The notes under the pieces are model-generated. The model was not told where the DNA came from. It saw nothing but the letters and a program-made list of their open reading frames with translations, and searched no databases. A program made the position numbers and the translations under genes. This document shows positions 16,049-25,093 of a stretch of 64,000 nt of DNA, in pieces. This DNA is from Nostoc sp. S13 (lineage in GTDB: Bacteria; Cyanobacteriota; Cyanobacteriia; Cyanobacteriales; Nostocaceae), in contig NZ_JAQYWQ010000010.1 in the NCBI RefSeq assembly GCF_029379315.1, forward strand, positions 42,930 through 106,929, read 5' to 3'. Each line of letters starts with the position of its first letter. Positions within the stretch are counted from its first letter, which is position 1.

Positions 16049-17626
16049 ATGAATACAGCTAATTTTCCGTGGCTGACGACGATTATTCTGTTTCCGATAG
16101 CGGCGTCGCTACTTCTTCCCATCATCCCTGACAAAGAAGGCAAAACAGTGCGCTGGTACTCCCTCATCGTAGGGCTGATCGATTTTGCACTAATTGTTTA
16201 CGCTTTTTATACTAGGTATGATTTCTCCAATCCAGGTTTGCAGTTGGTGGAGAGTTACCCCTGGGTATCCCAACTAGATTTGAATTGGTCAGTAGGGGCA
16301 GATGGCTTGTCCATGCCCCTAATCATTTTGACTGGATTCATTACCACGCTGGCGATTTTAGCAGCTTGGCCTATTACCTTCAAGCCCAAGCTATTTTACT
16401 TCTTGATTTTGGCGATGTATGGCGGTCAGATTGCCGTGTTCGCCGTCCAGGATATGCTGTTATTTTTCCTGGTGTGGGAACTGGAACTAGTGCCGATTTA
16501 CTTTCTGCTGTCGATTTGGGGAGGCAAAAGGCGGCAATATGCAGCGACCAAATTCATTTTATACACCGCCGGCGGTTCGCTGTTTATTTTACTGTCTGCC
16601 CTGACAATGGGATTTTACGGCGATACGGTGACATTCGACATGCGATCGCTCGCCCTCAAAGATTTCGCCCTCAATTTCCAACTTGCACTTTATGCTGGCT
16701 TCCTAATTGCTTACGCCGTCAAGTTGCCGATTATTCCCTTGCACACTTGGCTACCTGATGCCCACGGTGAAGCTACAGCCCCCGTACACATGTTATTGGC
16801 AGGTATTCTCCTGAAAATGGGTGGTTACGCCTTAATTCGGATGAATGCCCAAATGCTCCCCGATGCCCACGCTTTTTTTGCGCCTGTATTGGTGGTTTTG
16901 GGGGTAGTTAATATCATCTACGCTGCCTTGACATCATTTGCCCAACGCAACCTGAAGCGAAAAATTGCCTACTCCTCAATTTCCCACATGGGCTTTGTGA
17001 TGATTGGTATCGCCTCCTTCACCGATTTGGGATTAAGTGGGGCAGTGTTGCAAATGGTTTCTCACGGGTTAATTGGGGCGAGTTTGTTCTTCCTCGTTGG
17101 CGCAACTTATGACCGGACACACACCCTGATGCTGGATGAAATGGGTGGTGTCGGCAAGAGAATGCCGAAGGTTTTCGCCATGTTCACCACCTGTTCAATG
17201 GCTTCTTTGGCATTGCCAGGGATGAGCGGTTTCGTGGCAGAATTGATGGTATTTGTTGGCTTTGCGACTAGTGATGCTTATAGCTCTACCTTCAAAGTCA
17301 TTGTGGTGTTCTTGATGGCAGTGGGAGTAATTTTAACTCCAATTTATCTGCTGTCGATGTTGCGGGAAATTTTCTACGGACAAGAGAACAAGGAATTAGT
17401 TTCTCACCAAGCTTTGATAGATGCTGAACCCCGCGAAGTATTTATTATTGCTTGTTTGTTGATACCAATTATTGGTATTGGTTTTTATCCGAAGTTGTTG
17501 ACTCAAATGTATGACGCTACAACTGTACAATTGACGGCAAGATTGCGTGATTCTGTGCCGACATTAGCACAGCAAAAAGACGATGCACTAAAGGTTTCTT
17601 TGAGTGCGCCTCAAATCGGTAATTAG
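16049..17626 (+). CDS. ndhD: NAD(P)H-quinone oxidoreductase (NDH-1) subunit 4
   Basis: 525 residues from ATG 16049 (GTG 16046 rejected). About 14 membrane helices with NuoM/NdhD signatures: [53 protein letters not shown], the Lys in [16 protein letters not shown], and [14 protein letters not shown]. It forms part of the proton-pumping arm of NDH-1 with NdhF. In related genomes ndhF and ndhD are close together; here the accessory island lies between them, so ndhD needs its own promoter between about 15850 and 16048. Confidence 0.96.
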   Translation: MNTANFPWLTTIILFPIAASLLLPIIPDKEGKTVRWYSLIVGLIDFALIVYAFYTRYDFSNPGLQLVESYPWVSQLDLNWSVGADGLSMPLIILTGFITTLAILAAWPITFKPKLFYFLILAMYGGQIAVFAVQDMLLFFLVWELELVPIYFLLSIWGGKRRQYAATKFILYTAGGSLFILLSALTMGFYGDTVTFDMRSLALKDFALNFQLALYAGFLIAYAVKLPIIPLHTWLPDAHGEATAPVHMLLAGILLKMGGYALIRMNAQMLPDAHAFFAPVLVVLGVVNIIYAALTSFAQRNLKRKIAYSSISHMGFVMIGIASFTDLGLSGAVLQMVSHGLIGASLFFLVGATYDRTHTLMLDEMGGVGKRMPKVFAMFTTCSMASLALPGMSGFVAELMVFVGFATSDAYSSTFKVIVVFLMAVGVILTPIYLLSMLREIFYGQENKELVSHQALIDAEPREVFIIACLLIPIIGIGFYPKLLTQMYDATTVQLTARLRDSVPTLAQQKDDALKVSLSAPQIGN

Positions 17627-17670
17627 TTGCGATCGCTAGTTTAGTTTAGTTTAAATATTGATTACTTTGA

Positions 17671-17698
17671 GGGCGGGTAGAAAACCCGCCCTTTTTTT
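17671..17698 (+). terminator. Terminator after ndhD
   Basis: GGGCGGGT and ACCCGCCC form a perfect 8 bp stem around AGAAA, followed by seven T residues. Confidence 0.92.
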
Positions 17699-17815
17699 AA
17701 TAACTTGTAACTTTTGATTCGTTAAAGTAAAAAAAACTCATCGAACTGAGTCCAAAAAATCCTGTATGGGGTAAGTAAGTAGATGTATTTTTTACAGATT
17801 TCATAAAAATAGATT

Positions 17816-18070
17816 TTAAGCTGATTGATTCGTTTGCAACCAGTTAAGTAAATCTTCCATAGCATTAAAATCTAACAAAGCTTCACCAAGGTTTTCTAAT
17901 TGATTTAAAGAAAGAGATTGAATGCGCTCTTGCAATTGTGGTGATAATTCTCTCACTCGTCTTTGTAGTAACCTTAAAATAAGCGGTTGTTCACCTTCTT
18001 GTTTACCGCGCTCGTAGCCGATGCGCTCACCTGTAGTTATATATCTCATAGTCCGCTCCTGCTCAAACAT
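17816..18070 (-). pseudogene. C-terminal remnant of an Rpn-family nuclease/transposase-like protein (DUF4351)
   Basis: 84 codons. The Glu/Gln-rich helix (ERGKQEGEQPLILRLLQRRV) and the ending QSLSLNQLENLGEALLDF are the DUF4351 tail of cyanobacterial Rpn-like PD-(D/E)XK proteins of about 300 residues. The nuclease domain is missing, so this is probably a decayed gene end; a short functional protein is less likely. Confidence 0.7.
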
Positions 18071-18211
18071 CGGTCATATTTATCCAAGAGGCTGATTTTC
18101 GTCAGATTGATACGGATACCGTAATACACACTCATTTTGTCTTTGTATACCTCCTTAATTATCCATAGATTTCCTACAATCAAGGTACAATCAGATTTGG
18201 CAAAACCACTG

Positions 18212-18934
18212 ATGTTAAACTACAATCCTCTGCATTGCTTGCCATCTTCCGAAGAACTACCCGACTCAGATGATACCTCTGTGGATAATGAACTACAAAA
18301 TTTAATTCCCGGCTTGCTAAAAACGATACTGGCTTTGGTTTGGTGCGATCGCTGGGATTGGTTCTTTGGTGTTGACATGGGTATTTATTATCACCCAGAC
18401 AAAGCAGCTGTTGTCTCTGATGGGTTTCTCAGCTTAGGAGTTAAACGCTTCATTGATGAGGACTTACGCCTAAGTTATGTGCTGTGGGAAGAAAATAAAC
18501 TGCCAATATTAGCATTAGAAGTTGTTTCCCAAATATATCGGGAAGAATATAGCACCAAGAAAGAATTTTATGCCAAAGAATTAGGAATTTTGTACTACGT
18601 TGTATATAGTCCCTTTCGTCGTAAAAACCCACCTTTGGAGGTGCATCACTTAGTTGATGGCGAATATATTTTAATGTCAGGAAATCCCATTTGGCTACCA
18701 GAGATTGGTTTAGGAATTGGGCGAGAACGGGGAATTTATCAAGGTATCGTGCGGGAGTGGCTGTACTGGTATGACGATGAAGGGCAAAGATTGCTGACAC
18801 CAGAAGAACGCATCAGGGAAGCGGAAGAACGTACAGCTTTTGAACAACAGCGACGTGTGGAAACAGAACAACAAGTGAAAATGTTGGTGGAAACGTTGAA
18901 GGCGCTTGGTGTTGATCCAGAAACTTTGTCATAG
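18212..18934 (+). CDS. Uma2-family putative endonuclease (long form)
   Basis: 240 residues from ATG 18212 (MLNYNPLHCLPSSEELPDSD). The Uma2 PD-(D/E)XK core is visible: VVSDGFLSLGV, LPILALEVVSQ, KKEFYAKELGILYYVVYSP. A charged helix at the end (EERIREAEERTAFEQQRRVE) fits the long forms. Uma2 proteins are highly multiplied in cyanobacteria; their true role is unknown, and possible mobile-element association is inference. Confidence 0.8.
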   Translation: MLNYNPLHCLPSSEELPDSDDTSVDNELQNLIPGLLKTILALVWCDRWDWFFGVDMGIYYHPDKAAVVSDGFLSLGVKRFIDEDLRLSYVLWEENKLPILALEVVSQIYREEYSTKKEFYAKELGILYYVVYSPFRRKNPPLEVHHLVDGEYILMSGNPIWLPEIGLGIGRERGIYQGIVREWLYWYDDEGQRLLTPEERIREAEERTAFEQQRRVETEQQVKMLVETLKALGVDPETLS

Positions 18935-18957
18935 ATTCACCAAATTTTGTCATGGCA

Positions 18958-18992
18958 AGCGATGTCTACAATGGGCTACGCCTACGCGTCTA
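18958..18992. repeat. Dispersed palindromic repeat
   Basis: GCGATGTCTACAATGGGCTACGCCTACGC, a member of the same family as the copies near 19439 and 55453. Confidence 0.75.
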
Positions 18993-19188
18993 CAACTCAC
19001 TGATACAGAAATTCTAAACTTCATTGATTACCTAAAGCTACAACTAACCCAAAACTGCCCAACTTAGCTTCTGTTGTGTGAGCTTTGGATAATTGCGATC
19101 GCTTGTCAGTTGCACTTAAATGTTAGGCTGGATAATTGCGATCGCACAATTTGAGTTAAATAAAAGTACCTGATATTAAAATACTTGC

Positions 19189-19422
19189 ATGAACCCAAGG
19201 GCTGATTTGTTGACACGTATTACTCAAACTCCTGGTCAGTGTGGTGGTCGTCCTTGTATTAGAGGTATGAGAATTCGTGTGAGTGACATTTTAGAAATGT
19301 TGGCTGAGAATGTCAGTGTTTCTGAGATTTTAGAGGATTTTCCCGATCTCGAACTCGAAGATATCCAAGCCTGTTTATTGCTCGCAGCAGGGCGAACTGA
19401 CTTTCCTCGACTGACAGCATGA
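19189..19422 (+). CDS. DUF433 (VapB45-like) antitoxin, partner apparently lost
   Basis: 77 residues with the DUF433 pattern: GGRPCIRGMRIRVSDILEML, then ILEDFPDLELEDIQACLLLAA. These usually precede a DUF5615 or PIN-type toxin gene. Directly at the stop an ATG frame opens (ATGAAAATTTACAGTGATGTG, 19420 on), but after seven codons it runs into a dispersed repeat (19439-19468) and a stop. The toxin therefore seems to have been cut off. Confidence 0.82.
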   Translation: MNPRADLLTRITQTPGQCGGRPCIRGMRIRVSDILEMLAENVSVSEILEDFPDLELEDIQACLLLAAGRTDFPRLTA

Positions 19423-19436
19423 AAATTTACAGTGAT

Positions 19437-19470
19437 GTGCGTAGGCGTAGCCCATCGTAGACATCGCTTC
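19437..19470. repeat. Dispersed palindromic repeat truncating a possible toxin gene
   Basis: GTGCGTAGGCGTAGCCCATCGTAGACATCGC is the inverted form of the repeat at 18958. It follows the first codons (MKIYSDV) of a frame overlapping the DUF433 stop. Confidence 0.7.
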
Positions 19471-19683
19471 TCCATTGCATTGATGTTTTAGCCTTCCACA
19501 GGTGCGATCGCACTCAAGACGAAAACGATTGACAACTGCATTCATCACAGTCTCAAATTTATACCTTCTGAATGTTCATTAGTTAGTATCTCCGGGAAAG
19601 ATAAGTATAAGGTGATGCCTTGTCTTCATATTTAACCCGTAGACAAGTACTAACCAAATATTAATCACAATCAAGAGTATTTC

Positions 19684-20655
19684 ATGATTCCACTGATTTT
19701 GGGTGCTGCGGCTTTGGCAAGCGCTGCTTTCGGAGCTGTAAAAGGTGCTGAAGGCATTGGCAATATGAATCAGGCAAAGGAAATTGGTGAACAGGCTCAA
19801 CAAAAATACGAAAGTAGCTTGCAAAACTTAAAAGCAGCCTGGGAAATTACCAACCAGTCAGCAGAAGTCTATGGTCAAATGCAGCTTCGTATCAAGCAGG
19901 GTACAATTTCAAACTTTATAGATTTTATTGAGAGAATTGGTCAGCAAGCTTCCCAAAACAATCTGGACATTGTAGCTGAATTAGACATCTCCACTCAGCA
20001 AATTCAGGAGTACAAAACAGAAGTTATCAAAGCTGAACAGTGGGTGAAAGGTGGTGTGAAAGCAGCCGTTGCAGCCTCAGCAGCAGGTTCTAGTGCAATT
20101 ACTTTAGCAAGGAGTGTAGGTACTGTTACTGTTTCCAGGTTCTTTGGATTGTGGGCTACTGAAGTCGGTATCTCACAACTTGGTGGTGCTGCGGCTTGGA
20201 CTGGAGCCATAGGTTGGTTCGGTGGTGGTAGTATGGCGGTTGGTGGTGCTGTCTTGGGAGGTATTACACTCGGCCCGGCGTTGATGGTTGGGGGTTTTCA
20301 ACTTGCTGGTAAGGGTGAGGAAGCTTTGACTAAAGCGCGAGAGTATGAAGCTAATATCAACGTAGAGATTGCCAATATTCAAGCAGCTCAAGATTTTCTC
20401 TTACAGGTTAAACGGCGAACAGTGGAACTTGCTAATTTAGTGTGTAATTTAAACAACCGTGCCAAATCCGCACTTCAAGAGCTTGAATCGCAATCTTTTA
20501 ATCGCGATCGCGATGCTAGCAAATTTCAAGAGGTCGCACTTTTAATTAAAGCACTTGCAGAAATTATGAAAATTCCTATTTTAGATAATGAAGCACTGTT
20601 AAACCCTGCTACTTTAACCATCCAAGCTAAATACAAAACTCTCGGAGGTATTTAG
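19684..20655 (+). CDS. Glycine-zipper helical protein of unknown function, first gene of a two-gene cassette
   Basis: 323 residues. Order: a Gly/Ala-rich hydrophobic N-terminus (IPLILGAAALASAAFGAVKG); a long amphipathic helical region (about 28-118); a Gly/Ala-rich hydrophobic stretch (about 120-212, with GWFGGGSMAVGGAVLGG and LGPALMVGGFQLAGKGEE); and a second coiled-coil region (about 213-275). The stem-hydrophobic hairpin-stem layout resembles glycine-zipper proteins of unknown role found across bacteria, and superficially alpha-pore-forming proteins. The companion gene starts 3 bases after the stop. Function not known. Confidence 0.7.
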   Translation: MIPLILGAAALASAAFGAVKGAEGIGNMNQAKEIGEQAQQKYESSLQNLKAAWEITNQSAEVYGQMQLRIKQGTISNFIDFIERIGQQASQNNLDIVAELDISTQQIQEYKTEVIKAEQWVKGGVKAAVAASAAGSSAITLARSVGTVTVSRFFGLWATEVGISQLGGAAAWTGAIGWFGGGSMAVGGAVLGGITLGPALMVGGFQLAGKGEEALTKAREYEANINVEIANIQAAQDFLLQVKRRTVELANLVCNLNNRAKSALQELESQSFNRDRDASKFQEVALLIKALAEIMKIPILDNEALLNPATLTIQAKYKTLGGI

Positions 20656-20657
20656 CA

Positions 20658-21149
20658 ATGGTTTTACCAAGTATCGGTACAGTATGTACTGCGGTTAACG
20701 CCACAAAATCGTTAGTAAGCATTGTTTCGAGTTACAAGCAAATTGGAGAGCAAGAACGGACTAAAAGACGTGAAATAGCAGCTTTGGAAAAAACCCAATG
20801 TGTTGATATAGTTGCTTCAGCTTATAGTGAATATAAGATAATTGCTGAACAGGAACAGACAAACAGACGAGAGATTGAAGCTTGGAAAAAAGAAACAATC
20901 ACTAAGATTAACGCCCAGCGAGAGTTGCTGATGGCGTATCTAGATCGCTCTTTTGATGAACGTGCAGAAAACTTTCGCGCTTTGTTTGCTGTCATTGATA
21001 ATGCGATCGCATCTGGCAATAATGACCAACTAGCCCTTACCTTAAACTCAATCACAGAAATAGCTAAATCTAGCCCCTTCAAAGACCTTGCAAATTTAAC
21101 TTCTGTTCGCGCCGCCCTAGATGATCCAGATCACGAATGGACATTTTGA
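20658..21149 (+). CDS. Coiled-coil protein of unknown function, second gene of the cassette
   Basis: 163 residues from ATG 20658, with GGAGG 13 bases upstream inside the preceding gene's end. A short hydrophobic N-terminus is followed by repeated charged helices (QIGEQERTKRREIAALEK and IIAEQEQTNRREIEAWKK form an internal repeat), a region SFDERAENFRALFAVIDNAI, and the C-terminal DPDHEWTF. It is coupled to the glycine-zipper gene and followed by a terminator, so the two form a closed unit. I recognise no characterised family. Confidence 0.7.
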   Translation: MVLPSIGTVCTAVNATKSLVSIVSSYKQIGEQERTKRREIAALEKTQCVDIVASAYSEYKIIAEQEQTNRREIEAWKKETITKINAQRELLMAYLDRSFDERAENFRALFAVIDNAIASGNNDQLALTLNSITEIAKSSPFKDLANLTSVRAALDDPDHEWTF

Positions 21150-21185
21150 TTTTATAACAGTGCGATCGCTCTCTCAAAACCTTTC

Positions 21186-21214
21186 AAAAAAGCTTGCCAA
21201 CGCAGGCTTTTTTT
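21186..21214 (+). terminator. Terminator closing the two-gene cassette
   Basis: AAAAAGCTTGC and GCAGGCTTTTT pair around CAAC with one wobble, ending in a T run. Confidence 0.82.
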
Positions 21215-21333
21215 ATGTAGTGTGATTCTTGCAGGCGCTGTGAGAAAATAGCAATCGTCAAATGCCAGGTTAACTAATGCAGATTAATTGGCTGCGTCGT
21301 GCGCTTCCTATGACACAGCCACAAATACATTTA

Positions 21334-21777
21334 TCAAATATCGCTTGCTTCCGGTAGCCAGTCTTCATCCAACACTAATTCTAAAGAATATGGACACTGT
21401 TGTGGAAACACGGAAATTAGCATCCCCGTTTGCTTGGCTGCTTGGCAACGTGCCCTTTGATAACTTTCCTCAAGTTGCTCTGTAGGATAGCTTTTAAGAC
21501 TAGGACTATCTTCTATGGCTAACTCAATTTGGGTGCGAGAATCGGTGATAGAATCCAGCCAACTATCTGAGCGACGCTGGGATTGATATTGCCACTTGAG
21601 CAGATGCAACAGCAGGCGAGTTAATTGACTGGCAATAGCCCGCCGTTCACTTTTGCCCAAGCCTTCAACCTCTTCAATCAGATATTCTACATCAACTTCT
21701 TGCCAGCGATGCGATCGCAATAGTTGGGCTGTGTGTTCAATCCACAAATTAAAATCTGCTGTATAAGTTGCGCTCAT
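21334..21777 (-). CDS. DUF29-family protein
   Basis: 147 residues with DUF29 signatures: YTADFNLWIEHTAQLLRSHR, VDVEYLIEEVEGLGKSERRA and LLLHLLKWQYQ. All-helical and small; abundant in cyanobacteria, function unknown. It overlaps the upstream DUF433 gene by 4 bases, occupying the place where the DUF433 toxin partner usually sits. Confidence 0.85.
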   Translation of the reverse strand: MSATYTADFNLWIEHTAQLLRSHRWQEVDVEYLIEEVEGLGKSERRAIASQLTRLLLHLLKWQYQSQRRSDSWLDSITDSRTQIELAIEDSPSLKSYPTEQLEESYQRARCQAAKQTGMLISVFPQQCPYSLELVLDEDWLPEASDI

Positions 21778-21980
21778 AGCCCTTCTCGATCAGCCGCATA
21801 GCTTAGGCAAGCCAAAATATGCTCTTGTGTCAAATAAGGAAAGTCATCAAGTAGTTCCTCGTAGGTCATGCCAGAGGCAAGATAAGATAAAACATCGTAT
21901 ACAGTAATTCGCATTCCTCGAATACAAGGCTTACCACCTCGTTTTCCTGGTTCGATTGTAATAATGTTTTGATACTGCAC
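21774..21980 (-). CDS. DUF433 antitoxin-like protein paired with a DUF29 gene
   Basis: 68 residues: KRGGKPCIRGMRITVYDVL and LLDDFPYLTQEHILACLSYAA are the DUF433 pattern. The gene ends in a 4-base overlap with a DUF29 gene instead of a DUF5615 toxin gene. Confidence 0.85.
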   Translation of the reverse strand: MQYQNIITIEPGKRGGKPCIRGMRITVYDVLSYLASGMTYEELLDDFPYLTQEHILACLSYAADREGL

Positions 21981-21993
21981 AGCGATTCAAGCC

Positions 21994-22272
21994 TCAAAAA
22001 TCTTCATCGTCAACAAAAAATTCCGCATCGTCTTCTAATCGAGAATTACCCTGCCCAATACCAGCAAGTCCCCACAGAGGTTGCAGCAGTGCCATACCAA
22101 TTAACCCTACACCGGCACTAAAAGCTAGCACTAAACCCATCGGTATCTGAATCGATTGGAATGTTAAGAATTTTAACGATACGGGTGTGGCATTTTGAAC
22201 TGAAATAATCGCGATCGCTATTACCCAAACTGCTACAACTAGAGATGTCAAAAAAGGAGCGAAAGTTTTCAT
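21994..22272 (-). CDS. LapA-family (DUF1049) small membrane protein
   Basis: 92 residues with two hydrophobic helices (about 8-27 and 42-65), the family pattern ISVQNATPVSLKFL between them, and an acidic tail (EDDAEFFVDDEDF). LapA-like proteins sit in the inner membrane and in other bacteria associate with lipopolysaccharide assembly. It lies 59 bases downstream of the phosphohexomutase gene. Confidence 0.85.
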   Translation of the reverse strand: MKTFAPFLTSLVVAVWVIAIAIISVQNATPVSLKFLTFQSIQIPMGLVLAFSAGVGLIGMALLQPLWGLAGIGQGNSRLEDDAEFFVDDEDF

Positions 22273-22330
22273 ATCTTAATAAAAGTTAGGGGTTAATAAT
22301 TCTTAACTTATAACTCCTAACTCTGAATTA

Positions 22331-23764
22331 TTAAACTGCTACTGCCTTTAGTTTAGCAATCGCCCTCTCTAACTCTTGCGCGATTTGGGTGAGTTTTTCG
22401 GGAGTGTTGGTTTCTAAATAGACGCGTACCAGTGGTTCTGTACCGGAAGGACGCAGTAAAACCCAGCTCCCCTCTTCTAAATAGAGCTTAATACCGTCTT
22501 TATGCCCCACTTCCTTGACTTTAATTCCTGCTACCTCTGTAGGTGGATTTTTAGTAAAAGAGTCGATGACGGCGGTTTTATGCGCCTCTGTGAGGTGCAA
22601 GTCAACGCGGTTGTTGTAAAGGGGGCCATCGGCTTGGGCGATTGCTTCTTTGACAAGTTGACTCAGGGGTTTACCTTCATAGGCGATCGCTTCTGCCACC
22701 AGCATATTAGCTAATATCCCGTCTTTTTCGGGAATATGCCCAATAATACTCAAACCGCCTGATTCTTCTCCACCAATTAATACAGCAGTTTCCCGCATTT
22801 TTTCGCCGATGTATTTAAAACCGACTGCTGTCTCATAAATTTGCAGCCCATTTTTAGCAGCGAAATTATCCAGCAGGTGAGTTGTAGCCACAGTGCGAAC
22901 TATGGCACCAGTTTTACCTTTGTTTTTGATTAAATGACCTGCTAGAACTAACAGCACAGTATTGGGTGTGAGAACAGTTCCTTGTTCATCAACGATCCCA
23001 AAGCGATCGCCATCTCCATCCGTCGCCAAGCCCAAATCAGCGCGATCGTGAAGTACTGCTTCCACTAACTCAACTAATTGTTCTCCTTTGGGTTCTGGCA
23101 TTCCACCCCCAAATAAAACATCCCTCCAATCGTGGAAACTTTCTAACTGAACGCCACTATATTGCAAAACTTCATCTAAATAGCCACGAGAGGTAGAATA
23201 GAGCGCATCGTACTTTACCTTTAAATTAGCGCTTTTGATCCGTTCTATATCAAGTAAGGTGTAGATAAATTGTAAGTAATCAGGTTTCGGATCGAAAATT
23301 GAAATTGAACCTGATGGGCTGCTCCCAGGCAACTCATCCGATGCACTTTCTATATTTGCCACAATAGTATCAGTAATCTCTAGAGTGGCAGGCCCAGCAT
23401 AATCAGGTATATATTTAATTCCACAGTAGGGTGCTGGATTATGGCTAGCAGTAAACATCAACGCTCCTGCGGAATTTAGGTGACGGGCGTTGTAGGCAAT
23501 TACTGGTGTGGGGCAATCTCGATCAGTAATTTTCACAGTCCAACCCAAGTCTGCCAGTACTTGAGCTGCTGTTTGGGCAAACTCCTCAGCTAAAAAGCGA
23601 GTATCGTAGGCAATAAGTACTGGTCTGTCTTTCGTATAGGCTGTTTCCAAGTAAGTGGCAATTGCCCTTGTCACTTTCCGCACATTGAGGAAAGTAAAGT
23701 CATCGGCAATAATCCCTCGCCATCCATCGGTGCCAAATTTTATCTTACTGGACATTTTTGCCAC
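22331..23764 (-). CDS. Phosphoglucomutase/phosphomannomutase family enzyme
   Basis: 477 residues (start ATG 23764; ATG 23755 also possible). All four family motifs are present: KFGTDGWRG, catalytic Ser in FTASHNPAPYCG, metal loop DGDGDRFG, sugar-binding GGEESGG and phosphate loop RPSGTEPLVR. It interconverts hexose 1- and 6-phosphates for glycogen, sucrose or polysaccharide pathways. The substrate cannot be fixed from sequence alone. Confidence 0.92.
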   Translation of the reverse strand: MAKMSSKIKFGTDGWRGIIADDFTFLNVRKVTRAIATYLETAYTKDRPVLIAYDTRFLAEEFAQTAAQVLADLGWTVKITDRDCPTPVIAYNARHLNSAGALMFTASHNPAPYCGIKYIPDYAGPATLEITDTIVANIESASDELPGSSPSGSISIFDPKPDYLQFIYTLLDIERIKSANLKVKYDALYSTSRGYLDEVLQYSGVQLESFHDWRDVLFGGGMPEPKGEQLVELVEAVLHDRADLGLATDGDGDRFGIVDEQGTVLTPNTVLLVLAGHLIKNKGKTGAIVRTVATTHLLDNFAAKNGLQIYETAVGFKYIGEKMRETAVLIGGEESGGLSIIGHIPEKDGILANMLVAEAIAYEGKPLSQLVKEAIAQADGPLYNNRVDLHLTEAHKTAVIDSFTKNPPTEVAGIKVKEVGHKDGIKLYLEEGSWVLLRPSGTEPLVRVYLETNTPEKLTQIAQELERAIAKLKAVAV

Positions 23765-23901
23765 TTGCTCCCGTACATTATCAGTAGTATAAAAGCTTCG
23801 CGCAAAGCGTGTGTAGCAGCAAGTATCCCCGGAAGTTCTTTTCTAAGGAAGTCTTAGCTGAAACTTCTTCCCACCGTATTTTCTCTCACTGTTTCTGAGC
23901 A

Positions 23902-24756
23902 ATGTTAACCCCCGATCGACCTTTTGCCAGTTATCACCTTTGGTCTCTAGTTGCCCCAGCGACTGGGCAAGAACGCTGGCATTGCCAGATGAGACGGGGG
24001 TTTATCAAAGCGCGGCAACACGAACCACAAGTCAAAGCGCTTTTAGCGCAAGCTACCGCACCCCAGCGAATTGGCATACTCGCCCAAAAAGGCGTTTATG
24101 AGTTTCATCATCACAGGCATCTGTTGAAGCAAGTAGATGGTGTAGAAAGAGTTGCACAGCTACTTAAATTAGGCAACTCCAGCGAGCAAGTCCAGCAACG
24201 CGTGCTGCAAATTTTGAAAAAATATCACGATGCTCCCTTGCTTTTGGATAAAGATATTATCCAATTAACTCCGGGCGATGAAGGCTTTCCTAAACCGATT
24301 GTAATTGAACAAGAAGATTATTGCTTTCGCTTATATGCGGCTATGGACTGCGTTTTCATTGAATCTGATAGCACTTTACATATTTTGGATTTCAAAACGG
24401 GTAAATCGGCTTTTGACCGACGACAGGCATTAGTTTATTTACTAGCTGCTCGTTATCTTTACCCTGGACGAAAAGCTGTTGCATCATTTTATAATTTGGA
24501 AATATCTAAAAAATCTGAGTTAATTAGTATTAATAATAGTGAATTAGAATCTTTAAAATTTGAGTTAGCTAATGTGGCTCACAAGCACCAGCATGATTTG
24601 CATAAATATCAGGAAGAAACTAGTAATTTCAGTAAAATTTTCCCTCCCAATCCTGGTTCGCACTGCCGCTTTTGTCCATTTAACTCAATCTGTGAGTTTG
24701 CAGATTTTAAGCAGCATCAATCATCTCCACTGCCCAGTTTAAGAGTTAATAGTTAG
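23902..24756 (+). CDS. RecB/Cas4-like PD-(D/E)XK nuclease with probable 4Fe-4S cluster
   Basis: 284 residues. Nuclease motifs: Asp in AAMDCVFIE, then LHILDFKTGK (D-x-K), then RQALVYLLAARYL (QxxxY). A C-terminal CRFCPFNSIC plus Cys near residue 28 (RWHCQM) give the four-Cys pattern of Cas4/AddB iron-sulfur nucleases. The His near residue 112 may be the first metal ligand. No CRISPR array or cas genes are nearby, so a stand-alone repair or exonuclease role is likelier than CRISPR adaptation. Confidence 0.85.
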   Translation: MLTPDRPFASYHLWSLVAPATGQERWHCQMRRGFIKARQHEPQVKALLAQATAPQRIGILAQKGVYEFHHHRHLLKQVDGVERVAQLLKLGNSSEQVQQRVLQILKKYHDAPLLLDKDIIQLTPGDEGFPKPIVIEQEDYCFRLYAAMDCVFIESDSTLHILDFKTGKSAFDRRQALVYLLAARYLYPGRKAVASFYNLEISKKSELISINNSELESLKFELANVAHKHQHDLHKYQEETSNFSKIFPPNPGSHCRFCPFNSICEFADFKQHQSSPLPSLRVNS

Positions 24757-24823
24757 TGGGGAGTGGGAAGAATAACTAATGCATTTAAAATAACTAATAT
24801 TTTCTGAACGCAATTTGATATTC

Positions 24824-24916
24824 GTGAATGAACCTTGGAGCTTCGTCAATGAACCTTAGAGCTTTGTGAATGAACCTTGGAGCTTTGTGAATGAACCTTA
24901 GAACTTTGTGAATGAG
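24824..24916. repeat. 21 bp tandem repeat, four and a half copies
   Basis: Units of GTGAATGAACCTTGGAGCTTT (one or two differences each) start at 24824, 24845, 24866, 24887 and partially 24908. Stops occur in the readings, so it is not an obvious coding repeat. It occupies the spacer before the LRR gene. Confidence 0.9.
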
Positions 24917-25093
24917 TAAATGTTATTGCAAGGTTAGGGATGCCTACGTCAAGTACTGCGTCCTACCCACCCAGCTAATTTAAACATTACAGCCCTTTCT
25001 ACGCAGATAGAACACATTAATCTAGCCCCATTCCCCATAACCTGCGATACACTATTCTGGTAAATATCGCTACAGAATTGGTGAGGTTTGCAA

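Noticed and set aside
24824..24916. Possible CRISPR array
   Set aside because: Units are contiguous 21-mers with no spacers, and no cas1/cas2 is present; the Cas4-like nuclease nearby is a stand-alone type.
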